DNA of 64,000 bases from Gemmatimonadaceae bacterium (lineage in GTDB: Bacteria > Gemmatimonadota > Gemmatimonadetes > Gemmatimonadales > Gemmatimonadaceae): NCBI GenBank assembly GCA_020846935.1, contig JADLCY010000001.1, forward strand, positions 372,001 through 436,000. The letters run 5' to 3'. The notes below the pieces were generated by a model, which did not search any database, was not told the DNA's origin, and saw nothing but the letters and a program-made list of their open reading frames with translations. Numbering within the stretch: position 1 is the first letter of the stretch; the number at the start of each line of letters is the position of its first letter. The position numbers and the translations under genes were made by a program. Shown in pieces: positions 53,882-61,344 of the stretch.

Positions 53882-54511
53882 ATGCGCCGCTCATTCCGCT
53901 GGTCCACGCTCGTGCCGATGGCGACTTTCGTCGTGCTTCCCGTCGCGTCGCACGCCCAGGTCTCCACCACGCGAGGCTTGTCAATTGGCGTCCACGCGAT
54001 CGGAACTTCGCTGACCGCCGAAGGCAACGACACGCGCAACGGAGGCGGCCTGAGCGCGCGCATCGGTTACGGCTTCAACCGCATTGTGACGGGGTTCGTG
54101 CACATCGACGGCTCGGAGATCGAGATCCCCGAAGCATCGTCCGACGGCACGGGAATCACCGGCGCCTGGAGCATGGGCCACGCGGAGATCGGCGCACGCT
54201 TTCACTTCGCCAATTCGCTCCGGCGCTGGGTTCCCTACCTCGAGACGTCGGCGGGCGCGCGCGTCGTGTCGGTGAACGATGCCAGGGTGAACGGACAGAC
54301 CGCCGGCAAGGTGGACTTCAAGGGCGGCGCGTTCACGTTAGGCGGTGGGCTCTCCGCATTCTTCCGGCCGAATCTCGCCTTTGACGCGTCGCTCAAGTTC
54401 ACGAGCGGCGAGTTCACGGAAGTCGACCTGGGAGGCGTCTCCCTGCAGAACCTGGAGATCGAAGCCACGTCGGTGCGCTTTGGCCTCGGCCTGATCTGGT
54501 GGCCCAAGTAG
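53882..54511 (+). CDS. small outer-membrane beta-barrel protein
   Basis: The 209-residue product has a signal peptide ending ASHAQ and about eight to ten amphipathic strands with Gly-rich turns (GLSARIGYGFNRIVTGFVHI, AEIGARFHF, FTLGGGLSAFFRPNLAFDASLKF). It ends with an aromatic-rich strand (FGLGLIWWPK). This matches OmpA/OmpW-type small barrels of unknown pore function. It may stabilise the outer membrane. A TTA codon in GTTAGGC occurs at 54337. No Shine-Dalgarno sequence is visible. Confidence 0.72.
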   Translation: MRRSFRWSTLVPMATFVVLPVASHAQVSTTRGLSIGVHAIGTSLTAEGNDTRNGGGLSARIGYGFNRIVTGFVHIDGSEIEIPEASSDGTGITGAWSMGHAEIGARFHFANSLRRWVPYLETSAGARVVSVNDARVNGQTAGKVDFKGGAFTLGGGLSAFFRPNLAFDASLKFTSGEFTEVDLGGVSLQNLEIEATSVRFGLGLIWWPK

Positions 54512-54621
54512 GCCGTCACGCAGTTCTCGGCCGCAGCTCTACGGAGCCTGCGTCCGCCAGATTGAGCTGCGCAAGTGGACGGGCGACAGGCTCATCGCGG
54601 ACGAGGACATGCGCGTGCCGC

Positions 54622-55065
54622 TCAGGGTGATTCGGCGCGCAGCTTCTTCAGAGCGTCCTGCTGTTCCGGTTTGAGGAGGTTCTTGATGCGCACGAGGAGC
54701 GTGAGGTGCGCCTCCTTGATGCGGCGCTCCACCTGAAGTACGCGACCCATCTGGTCCTGCGCCCGATCCAGGTCGACGCGGGGCCGGCTGAGCTCGACGG
54801 ACAGCGCTTCGGTGTGTTCCTTGAGGTCCCACTGCAGGCTGACGACCTGACCCTGCAGGTCGCGGATGAGCCGGCTGATGGCGTCACGCTGCTCGTCGCT
54901 GAGGCCGATGGCCCTGCGATGCTTCATGATCAGCTCCGGCTCGAACAGCGCACGATTGATCGGGTCATCGACGCTCGGTACCGCCTGCGTGTGTGCGAGC
55001 TGTGGCGCCGCCACGAGCGTGGCGAGCACCAGGGTCATCCGCACGAGGGAGCGACGCGGGGTCAT
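54622..55065 (-). CDS. periplasmic Spy/CpxP-like helical protein
   Basis: The 147-residue product has a signal peptide ending QLAHTQ. The mature part is helical with LTxxQ-type elements (LSDEQRDAISRL near residue 55, LKPEQQDALKKL near residue 135), a signature of Spy, CpxP and CnrX-like chaperone/sensor proteins. Histidines in MKHRR, KEHTE and EAHLT could bind metal. It overlaps the upstream gene's stop as ATGA and is the third gene of a sigma/membrane-protein/Spy-like unit. Confidence 0.75.
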   Translation of the reverse strand: MTPRRSLVRMTLVLATLVAAPQLAHTQAVPSVDDPINRALFEPELIMKHRRAIGLSDEQRDAISRLIRDLQGQVVSLQWDLKEHTEALSVELSRPRVDLDRAQDQMGRVLQVERRIKEAHLTLLVRIKNLLKPEQQDALKKLRAESP

Positions 55066-55448
55066 GACCCTCTCCGGTTGCTGGTGCCCGGCAGCGAGAG
55101 GCCGCGGCCGATGAACTCCGACCCCGGCACCGACAGGAGCCCATCGGTCGGCGAATGCAGCGACGATTCGAGGCGTGACCACTCCTCCACGGTCCGGTCG
55201 AACTCGCGATTCTTCAGGCGCTCCGGCACCACGAGGATCGCCGCCAATCCGGCTGCCGCGACAAAGGGCGCGGCCCACACCAGTACGCGGCGGCGCGACC
55301 AGCGCTCCGGGAGTACGGGCACTCGTTCGTCGCTCGCTCGCGCCGCGGCCAGCATCGCATCAAACGCAGGCGCACGGGCAGCGTCGAGCGCCTGCTGCCT
55401 CGTGTAGTGAGCCCGCAGTCGCTCGTCGAGTTCACGCGTTTCGATCAT
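55062..55448 (-). CDS. single-span membrane protein, possible anti-sigma factor
   Basis: The 128-residue product has a cytosolic N-terminal half rich in Arg/Ala helices (residues 1 to 50), one TM helix (about 55 to 75, LVWAAPFVAAAGLAAILVV), and a periplasmic tail of about 50 residues. That layout fits a membrane anti-sigma factor, although no zinc-type ZAS motif is visible. It sits between an ECF sigma gene and a Spy-like gene with 4-base overlaps on both sides. By position it resembles CnrY; this is inference from context. Confidence 0.6.
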   Translation of the reverse strand: MIETRELDERLRAHYTRQQALDAARAPAFDAMLAAARASDERVPVLPERWSRRRVLVWAAPFVAAAGLAAILVVPERLKNREFDRTVEEWSRLESSLHSPTDGLLSVPGSEFIGRGLSLPGTSNRRGS

Positions 55449-56044
55449 GGTGTCCTCCGCGGACGATTGGTCGCGGCATCGCCGGCGCCCTTTGGTTCAA
55501 CGGCCGATTGATTCGGATCGGCCGGGTCGCCGGCCTGCGTCGGCGACAGCATGGTGCGCAGACGCTGCTTGCCGCGCTCATAGTGCGTTCGTGCCGAGCC
55601 CAGCGACACACCCATGACCACGGCGGCTTCGGCAATGCTCACGTCCTGATAGAAAACGAGGTGCAGGACTTCCTGCTGTCGTGGCGCCAGGCGCTGCAGG
55701 GCTTGACGCAACGCCTCGCCCTGCTCCGCCTCGATATAGGCCACGTCGACTGGCTCCGTGGCGCGCTCGTCGTCGTCCGGCGCGCCGGGATACAGGTGAC
55801 GAGTGCGATCGCGCGAGCGTTCGAGGGCGGTCAGCCGGATCACACCGAAGAACCACGTCTTGAACGACGAGCGGCCACCAAACCGAGCCGTCCCCGTCAG
55901 CACCTTGGCGTAGGCCGTCTGCAGCGCGTCGGCCGCCTCGTCGGCGTCTCCGCGACAGCAACTGCATGCCCAGCCAAAGCTCGCCTCGTGGAGCGAGGCG
56001 AGCGTGGCCTCGAGGTCGACTGCTGGCGGCTGGGGCAGCGCCAT
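55445..56044 (-). CDS. ECF-family RNA polymerase sigma factor
   Basis: The 199-residue protein has region 2 (EAADALQTAYAKVL and SSFKTWFFGVIRLTALERSR at about residues 35 to 75) and region 4 (LAPRQQEVLHLVFYQDVSIAEAAVVMGVSLGSARTHYERGKQRL, roughly residues 115 to 160, helix-turn-helix). It is the first gene of a triad coupled through ATGA overlaps. The long acidic linker (PGAPDDDERATEP) and basic C-terminal tail are unremarkable. It would respond to an envelope or metal signal through the next gene. The 309 bases upstream (56045 to 56353) hold no other gene. Confidence 0.9.
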   Translation of the reverse strand: MALPQPPAVDLEATLASLHEASFGWACSCCRGDADEAADALQTAYAKVLTGTARFGGRSSFKTWFFGVIRLTALERSRDRTRHLYPGAPDDDERATEPVDVAYIEAEQGEALRQALQRLAPRQQEVLHLVFYQDVSIAEAAVVMGVSLGSARTHYERGKQRLRTMLSPTQAGDPADPNQSAVEPKGAGDAATNRPRRTP

Positions 56045-56353
56045 CCGGTGGGGCTGAGGGTCTCATCCGGGATTGGTGCGCCCCGGTGGTGGAACATATG
56101 ACACCGGCTCCGTGCGGTCGCCTTGGCCGTGCGGGGTACGCGGGGAGGAACCCCTCGTCGACCCCCGTGTGGATCGGGAACCATACCGATCGAGCCGGCC
56201 GTGATCACGAAACACATGGCCCCGGGGCGTATTGCGACGTCCAGCAGGTGACTCGAATGCTTCGCCCCAGCCTCCCCGGTGGGCCGGGTCCGTGAACCCT
56301 ACGGTGGCGGGTGGATCAGATGAGCGGACGGCCGTGCGCGCCTCAGTCGTGGG
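56045..56353. other. gene-free spacer upstream of the ECF sigma gene
   Basis: I see no gene. On the minus strand toward the sigma start there is no convincing promoter; three GGAAC words (56091, 56147, 56177) lie on the wrong strand for it. The rest is unremarkable GC-rich sequence. Confidence 0.4.
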
Positions 56354-56824
56354 TCAGTCGACCTGGATGACCTCGACCAGGTGCCGACGTCGGTCCGGCG
56401 CACACCAGGCGGCGCGAGCAGCGACCGACGAGACGAGATCGTAGGAGTACCACTCCTTGAAGAGCGCCCGCTGACCTGCGAAGGCGTACCAGGCCAATCG
56501 TGCGGCCTCGACGCGTCCGCAGTCGGCCGGCACGGTGGCGAGGAACCCCGCGATGGCGCCGAGCCAGAGGCGTGTGAGCGTCTCATGGTACCCACTCGTC
56601 GCCGTGTTCCGGCCGCCCTGACGCTCGTTGTAGTGCCGAATGGCCTCGCGCGCGACGGTGAGCGCGTGCGGAACGGCGTGACGCCACAGGACGCCGACTG
56701 CCATCACGACGTGCGCGCCATGCGTCCATTGCGCGATCGGAAACGTTCCGTCGTGGAAGCCGGCGAGAAAGGCATCCAGCGTGGCCTCACTCTCGAGGTA
56801 GGCTGGTTCGGGAGGAACACTCAT
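56354..56824 (-). CDS. conserved hypothetical protein with paired-histidine motif
   Basis: The 156-residue cytosolic protein has the block WTHGAHVVMAVGVLW near residue 40 and GYHETLTRLWL near residue 90. These match an uncharacterised family in which a conserved HxxH-like pair is followed by an alpha-helical core. No nucleotide or cofactor site is seen. ATG 56824 gives the natural family start; an upstream ATG would add 26 less conserved residues. It is 110 bases downstream of the DUF1015 gene. Function is not inferred. Confidence 0.65.
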   Translation of the reverse strand: MSVPPEPAYLESEATLDAFLAGFHDGTFPIAQWTHGAHVVMAVGVLWRHAVPHALTVAREAIRHYNERQGGRNTATSGYHETLTRLWLGAIAGFLATVPADCGRVEAARLAWYAFAGQRALFKEWYSYDLVSSVAARAAWCAPDRRRHLVEVIQVD

Positions 56825-56934
56825 GGGCTCTGGCGCACGCGTACCCCCTGTGGGCATCGCGATGCACGAAAGATCATCCCAACACGCTTCGCCGTCCACC
56901 ACGCATCACTCGCGACCCATGCTCCACGCGCTCG

Positions 56935-58179
56935 TCATGGGTGTAGAAGCGCCATCACAAGGCCCGTCCTGATCTTGGGAACGAACCAGGTGGACTTGGG
57001 CGGCATGAGTTTGTCCTGGAGACAGACCTTCACGAACTGGGCCATGGTCACCGGCGCAAGCGTGACGGCGATGTCGTGGCGGCCAGCGTCTACCTCACCC
57101 TGTAGCCACGCTTCATCGCGGTTGGCCCCCACGTAGGTGATCCGCTCGTCGCGCGCGTCGGCGATGCCGAGCACGAGATCGAACAGATGTCGCTGCACGA
57201 TGTCGGCATCGATGTCCTGCGCGGCGTCGTTGGGGTCGTACGTGCCGGCGCGCGGGCGGAGCCGCAGCCAGCGTTCCCCGTCGTACAGGCCGATGTCGTG
57301 CGTGTGCCAGGGCTGCCAGGGGCCGACAACCGGCGCGGCCTCGACCTCGAAGGGCCCGGCCAGCCGACGGCGGAGTTCGACGCGAGCGAGCTTGCCGGTG
57401 TCCACGAGGCGATTGTACGGCGCGATGGTCATGGTGCGGGCCGGAAAGAACACGGTGAGGAAGTGTTCGTTGCCGAGCATCGCCGCCGCCGCGCTGCGAT
57501 GGTTGCCGTCGGCGACGTAGGCCCGCGGTTCCCGCGCCAGGATGTCGCGCAGTCGTGTCGACTGCCCCGCGTCCTCCACGATCCACACGCGGTGCCGGTT
57601 GCCGGTTTCGTCGTGCGTTTCGAACGAGACCGGATGATTGCGCGCGTGGAGATCGAGGGCCGAGTAGAAGTCGCCGTCCACGTCGTCCACGGCGTTGTTG
57701 ACCATGCCCATGTCGGCGCCCGTCGCGCGCGTGAGGTCGGCGCGACCGCGCGCCTTGTCGTCGCGCACTCCTTCGTTGCGGATGATCGAGCCGCCGGGGT
57801 TGGCCGCGGTGCGGATCTCGCGCGTGCGGCCCATGCCGCCCAGCCCGATCTGTCGGATCGATGGATCGCTCGGCACCGTGATCTCGTAGACCCAGACCAT
57901 GTCGGTGACCGTCCGCGTGAGCGGGTCGACGCGCAGCGCGGCCAGGTTTGCCCCCGCCTTCGCCAGGGTGGCCGCAGCGTGTTCGTCGAGAATGCCGTCG
58001 CGCGATGGGACGTCGCATTGCGGCATGGTGATGCGCAGCACCGACTTAGGGTGCTGCTGCAGGATCTCCCAGACCTCCTCGTCGCTCTGGAACTCATCGT
58101 AGTTTGGGGCGCCGATGGCATCGGCGGCCGCCGAGTCGACGGGGACGAGGGCGAGCGGGACGGGATCGAGGGTTGGCAT
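56935..58179 (-). CDS. DUF1015-family protein
   Basis: The 414-residue protein is recognised by the DUF1015 blocks: an N-terminal VPLALVP plus APNYDEF, VADGNHRSAAA in the middle, and the C-terminal MPPKSTWFVPK. Length is normal for the family (about 410 residues). Members are often linked to serine or phosphoserine genes, but their enzymology is unsettled. ATG 58179 fits family starts. It diverges from the Tat-leader aminotransferase across 158 bases. Confidence 0.86.
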   Translation of the reverse strand: MPTLDPVPLALVPVDSAAADAIGAPNYDEFQSDEEVWEILQQHPKSVLRITMPQCDVPSRDGILDEHAAATLAKAGANLAALRVDPLTRTVTDMVWVYEITVPSDPSIRQIGLGGMGRTREIRTAANPGGSIIRNEGVRDDKARGRADLTRATGADMGMVNNAVDDVDGDFYSALDLHARNHPVSFETHDETGNRHRVWIVEDAGQSTRLRDILAREPRAYVADGNHRSAAAAMLGNEHFLTVFFPARTMTIAPYNRLVDTGKLARVELRRRLAGPFEVEAAPVVGPWQPWHTHDIGLYDGERWLRLRPRAGTYDPNDAAQDIDADIVQRHLFDLVLGIADARDERITYVGANRDEAWLQGEVDAGRHDIAVTLAPVTMAQFVKVCLQDKLMPPKSTWFVPKIRTGLVMALLHP

Positions 58180-58337
58180 GCGGGCGGTTGGGCGACTGGT
58201 CGTGCAGGGGACAGGGTGCGATGCGGCCAAGAAAATACGCGCGGGCCGCGGGCATTCCACTGGTGTGCCCAGGTCCTCCTGTCCGCGCCTGAGTGATCGG
58301 TCGTATCTTCGAGGCCATCCCGGCTCCGAGGACGACC

Positions 58338-59501
58338 ATGCCGCAGTCCCGCCGCGCTTTCCTCGCCACCGCTGCCGTGAGCGGCGCCTCACTGGTCCCG
58401 GCGCTTCAGGCTCGGGGGCTCGAGGCCTCCTGGACCGGGCGCGATGCTCTCCACACCGCGATGGCCCGCGGCGTTGACCCGAACGGCGTCATCCGGCTCA
58501 ACAGCAACGAAAACCCGTACGGACCGGCGAGCAATGCGATCGACGCGATCATGCAATCGTTCGGCGCATCGAATCGGTATCCGCGAGACAGCGACGCCGC
58601 TCTCCGTACCGCGATCGCGCGGCGACACGGCGTGAAGGACGAAAACGTCCTGATCGGTGCCGGCTCCGGCGAGACCCTGCGCATCGCCACCGAAGCGTTT
58701 ACGTCCGCCAGTGCGCATCTCGTGGCCGCGGCGCCGACGTTCGAGAATCCGATTGCCACGGCCACGCGCCTGGGTCGCCAGGTGAAGGCCCCGCGCGTGG
58801 ACGCCCGGCTGCGGCTCGACCTCGATGCCATGGCTGCGGCAGCGCCGGGCGCCGGGCTCGTCTTTGTGTGCAACCCGAACAACCCGACGGGCACGGTCTG
58901 GCCCCTGAGCGACGTCCTCGCGCTCATCAGTACGATCAACCGCACCTCGCCTTCGACACGCATCCTGGTCGACGAGGCCTACTTCGAATACTGCGACCTG
59001 CCCGGCTACGACACGGCCATCCCCGCGGCGCTGGCGAACCCGTCGATCCTCGTGACGCGGACGTTCTCCAAGATCTTCGGGCTGGCCGGCATGCGCGTGG
59101 GCTACGCGATCGCGCACGCCGACACGATCCGCGCGCTCGAGCCCTGGCGCATGGCGAACGGCGTCAGCGCCCTGTCAGCGGCCGCGGCGATCGCGTCGTG
59201 CGAATTGCCGGACCACGCGCAACGACAGGCGGCGCTCAACCGCGAGGTCCGCGACTACACGATCAAGACGATCAACGCCGCGGGGATCCCTGCCGAACGC
59301 ACGCACACGAACTTCATCCTGGCGGACGTGGGCCGCGACCCCAATGCGTTCCAGCAGGCATGCCTCGCCCAGGGCGTCGCGATCGGCCGGGCATTCCCGC
59401 CGCTCGACCGACACGCCCGTATCTCGATCGGGACCATGGACGAGATGAAGCGTGCGCTCCCGATCGTGATCGGCCTGGCCGGCGGGCGCGCGAGCGGATA
59501 G
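58338..59501 (+). CDS. Tat-leader class I/II aminotransferase (histidinol-phosphate aminotransferase-like)
   Basis: The 387-residue PLP enzyme has the HisC-type pattern: RLNSNENPYGP, GSGETLRIA, VCNPNNPTGT, DEAYFEY and the Schiff-base Lys245 in TFSKIFGLAGMRVGY. The N-terminus (SRRAFLATAAVSG) is a twin-arginine leader, so it is exported with cofactor bound. A PLP aminotransferase outside the cytoplasm would need an external amino donor and acceptor, so the in vivo role is unclear. ATG 58338 follows GAGGA; the upstream ATG adds 15 non-family residues. Histidinol phosphate is unlikely as substrate in the periplasm. Confidence 0.85.
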   Translation: MPQSRRAFLATAAVSGASLVPALQARGLEASWTGRDALHTAMARGVDPNGVIRLNSNENPYGPASNAIDAIMQSFGASNRYPRDSDAALRTAIARRHGVKDENVLIGAGSGETLRIATEAFTSASAHLVAAAPTFENPIATATRLGRQVKAPRVDARLRLDLDAMAAAAPGAGLVFVCNPNNPTGTVWPLSDVLALISTINRTSPSTRILVDEAYFEYCDLPGYDTAIPAALANPSILVTRTFSKIFGLAGMRVGYAIAHADTIRALEPWRMANGVSALSAAAAIASCELPDHAQRQAALNREVRDYTIKTINAAGIPAERTHTNFILADVGRDPNAFQQACLAQGVAIGRAFPPLDRHARISIGTMDEMKRALPIVIGLAGGRASG

Positions 59502-59712
59502 GGGGGGTCGCGGACGCGCCCGGCGCTGTCAGACGCGACAGGTGCCCTCGCGCCATCAGATGCGGCCGGTGCCCTCGCACCGGAGCCGGAGCACAGCGCG
59601 TGTCGATGTGGGCGGGAAGTCGCTGCGCGGCCCTGGTGCCCCGGCGCCGGGGACAGCGCACGACGGGTCCGACGGCTACACTAGTCCTGTCGCCTTTGCT
59701 CCCGATCTCGCC

Positions 59713-61257
59713 ATGACACTGACGCATCCTGTTTCGACCGCGGACTCCGACCCCGAGACCGTACCGTTCATCCACCACGTGATCGGCGGGGCCCGCGTGC
59801 TCCAGGAGGTCGAGCGGTGGGGCGCGGTGTTCGATCCGTCCACCGGCCGGCAGTCGGCCGCGGTGCCGCTGGCGTCGGCGGCCGACGCGGACGCAGCGGT
59901 CCAGGACGCGCACCGTGCGTTCCTCGAATGGAGCGCGGTGACGCCGCTCCGTCGTGCGCGGGTGATGTTCCGCTTCAAGGAGCTGATCGAGGCCCACATC
60001 GACGAGATCGCGCGCCTGATCTCGACCGAACACGGAAAGATCTTCGCCGATGCCCGCGGCGAAGTGCAGCGAGGACTCGAGGTCGTCGAGTTTTGCTGCG
60101 GCATTCCGCACCTGCTCAAGGGAGAGTTCACCGAGAGCGTCGGCACCGGGATCGACTCGTGGTCGATGCGCCAGCCGCTCGGCGTTGGCGTGGGGATCAC
60201 GCCGTTCAACTTCCCGGTGATGGTGCCCCTGTGGATGCTGGCGCCGGCCATTGCCTGCGGCAACACGTTCGTCATCAAGCCGTCGGAGAAGGACCCGTCC
60301 TCCACCGTCCGGCTCGCCGAACTGCTGGTCGAAGCCGGCGCGCCGCCGGGCGTGCTGAACGTCCTGCAGGGCGACAAGACGGCGGTCGATGCCCTCATCA
60401 GCCATCCGCTGGTGCAGGCCGTGAGCTTTGTCGGGTCGACGCCGATCGCGCGCTACATCTACGAAACGTGCGCGCGGCACGGGAAGCGCGTTCAGGCGAT
60501 GGGCGGAGCCAAGAACCACCTGATCGTCATGCCGGACGCCGACCTCGACCAGGCCACCGATGGTCTGATCGGCGCTGCCTACGGGTCCGCGGGCGAACGC
60601 TGCATGGCGATTTCGGTGGCGGTGCCGGTGGGCGAGGCGACCGCCAATGCGCTCGTGGCCAGGCTCGCGCAACGCGTGCGCGAACTCAGGATTGGACCGT
60701 CGCTCTCGTCAGGCATCGACATGGGGCCGCTCGTCACCGCGGCGCACCACGAGCGCGTCGTGAGCTACGTCGACCTCGGCGTTCGAGAGGGCGCCGACCT
60801 CGTGGTCGATGGCCGTGGCTGCACCGTCGCCGGTCATGAGGGCGGCTACTTCCTCGGCGGGTGCCTCTTTGACCACGTGACCCCGGCGATGCGCATCTAT
60901 CAGGAGGAGATCTTCGGGCCGGTGCTCACTGTGGTGCGCGCCAGGTCGTTCGACGAAGCCCTCGGCCTCGCCGATGATCACGCGTTCGGCAACGGCGTCT
61001 CGATCTACACGCGTGATGGCGATGCCGCTCGAGAGTTCGTGAGCCGCGTGCAGGTGGGCATGGTCGGCGTGAACGTACCGATTCCCGTGCCGCTGGCGTT
61101 CCATTCGTTCGGCGGATGGAAGCAGAGCGCCTTTGGCGACATGAACCAGCACGGCATGGAAGGCGTGCGGTTCTGGACGAAGCTCAAGACCGTGACGTCG
61201 CGCTGGCCACGGGGCATTCGCGCCGGCAGCGAGTTCACCATGCCCGTGATGCAGTGA
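59713..61257 (+). CDS. mmsA: CoA-acylating methylmalonate-semialdehyde dehydrogenase
   Basis: The 514-residue aldehyde dehydrogenase has the MMSDH features: ITPFNFPVMVPLWM, the catalytic Cys297 in GERCMAIS (the family's C-M-A signature), and the CoA-type terminal motif FWTKLKTVTSRW. It converts methylmalonate or malonate semialdehyde to propionyl- or acetyl-CoA, as in valine, thymine and inositol breakdown. No other genes of those pathways are adjacent. ATG 59713 is preferred; a longer frame upstream is not supported by homology. A hairpin follows the stop. Confidence 0.92.
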   Translation: MTLTHPVSTADSDPETVPFIHHVIGGARVLQEVERWGAVFDPSTGRQSAAVPLASAADADAAVQDAHRAFLEWSAVTPLRRARVMFRFKELIEAHIDEIARLISTEHGKIFADARGEVQRGLEVVEFCCGIPHLLKGEFTESVGTGIDSWSMRQPLGVGVGITPFNFPVMVPLWMLAPAIACGNTFVIKPSEKDPSSTVRLAELLVEAGAPPGVLNVLQGDKTAVDALISHPLVQAVSFVGSTPIARYIYETCARHGKRVQAMGGAKNHLIVMPDADLDQATDGLIGAAYGSAGERCMAISVAVPVGEATANALVARLAQRVRELRIGPSLSSGIDMGPLVTAAHHERVVSYVDLGVREGADLVVDGRGCTVAGHEGGYFLGGCLFDHVTPAMRIYQEEIFGPVLTVVRARSFDEALGLADDHAFGNGVSIYTRDGDAAREFVSRVQVGMVGVNVPIPVPLAFHSFGGWKQSAFGDMNQHGMEGVRFWTKLKTVTSRWPRGIRAGSEFTMPVMQ

Positions 61258-61295
61258 GCCCGATGTCCGCGGCCGCGGTCGATCGTGGTCGTGGA

Positions 61296-61332
61296 GGGCC
61301 GCACGAGTCCAGCGACTGAACTCGTGCGGTCC
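61296..61332. terminator. hairpin between mmsA and the converging BNR gene
   Basis: GGGCCGCACGAGT (61296 to 61308) and ACTCGTGCGGTCC (61320 to 61332) pair over 13 bases with one G-T pair and an 11-base loop; outer GTGGTC/GACCAC arms extend it. It serves both converging genes. Confidence 0.7.
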
Positions 61333-61344
61333 TGACCACCGGCC

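Noticed and set aside
56045-56353. Three GGAAC words as ECF promoters for the sigma triad
   Set aside because: They lie on the plus strand, whereas the sigma gene is on the minus strand, and no plus-strand gene follows nearby.
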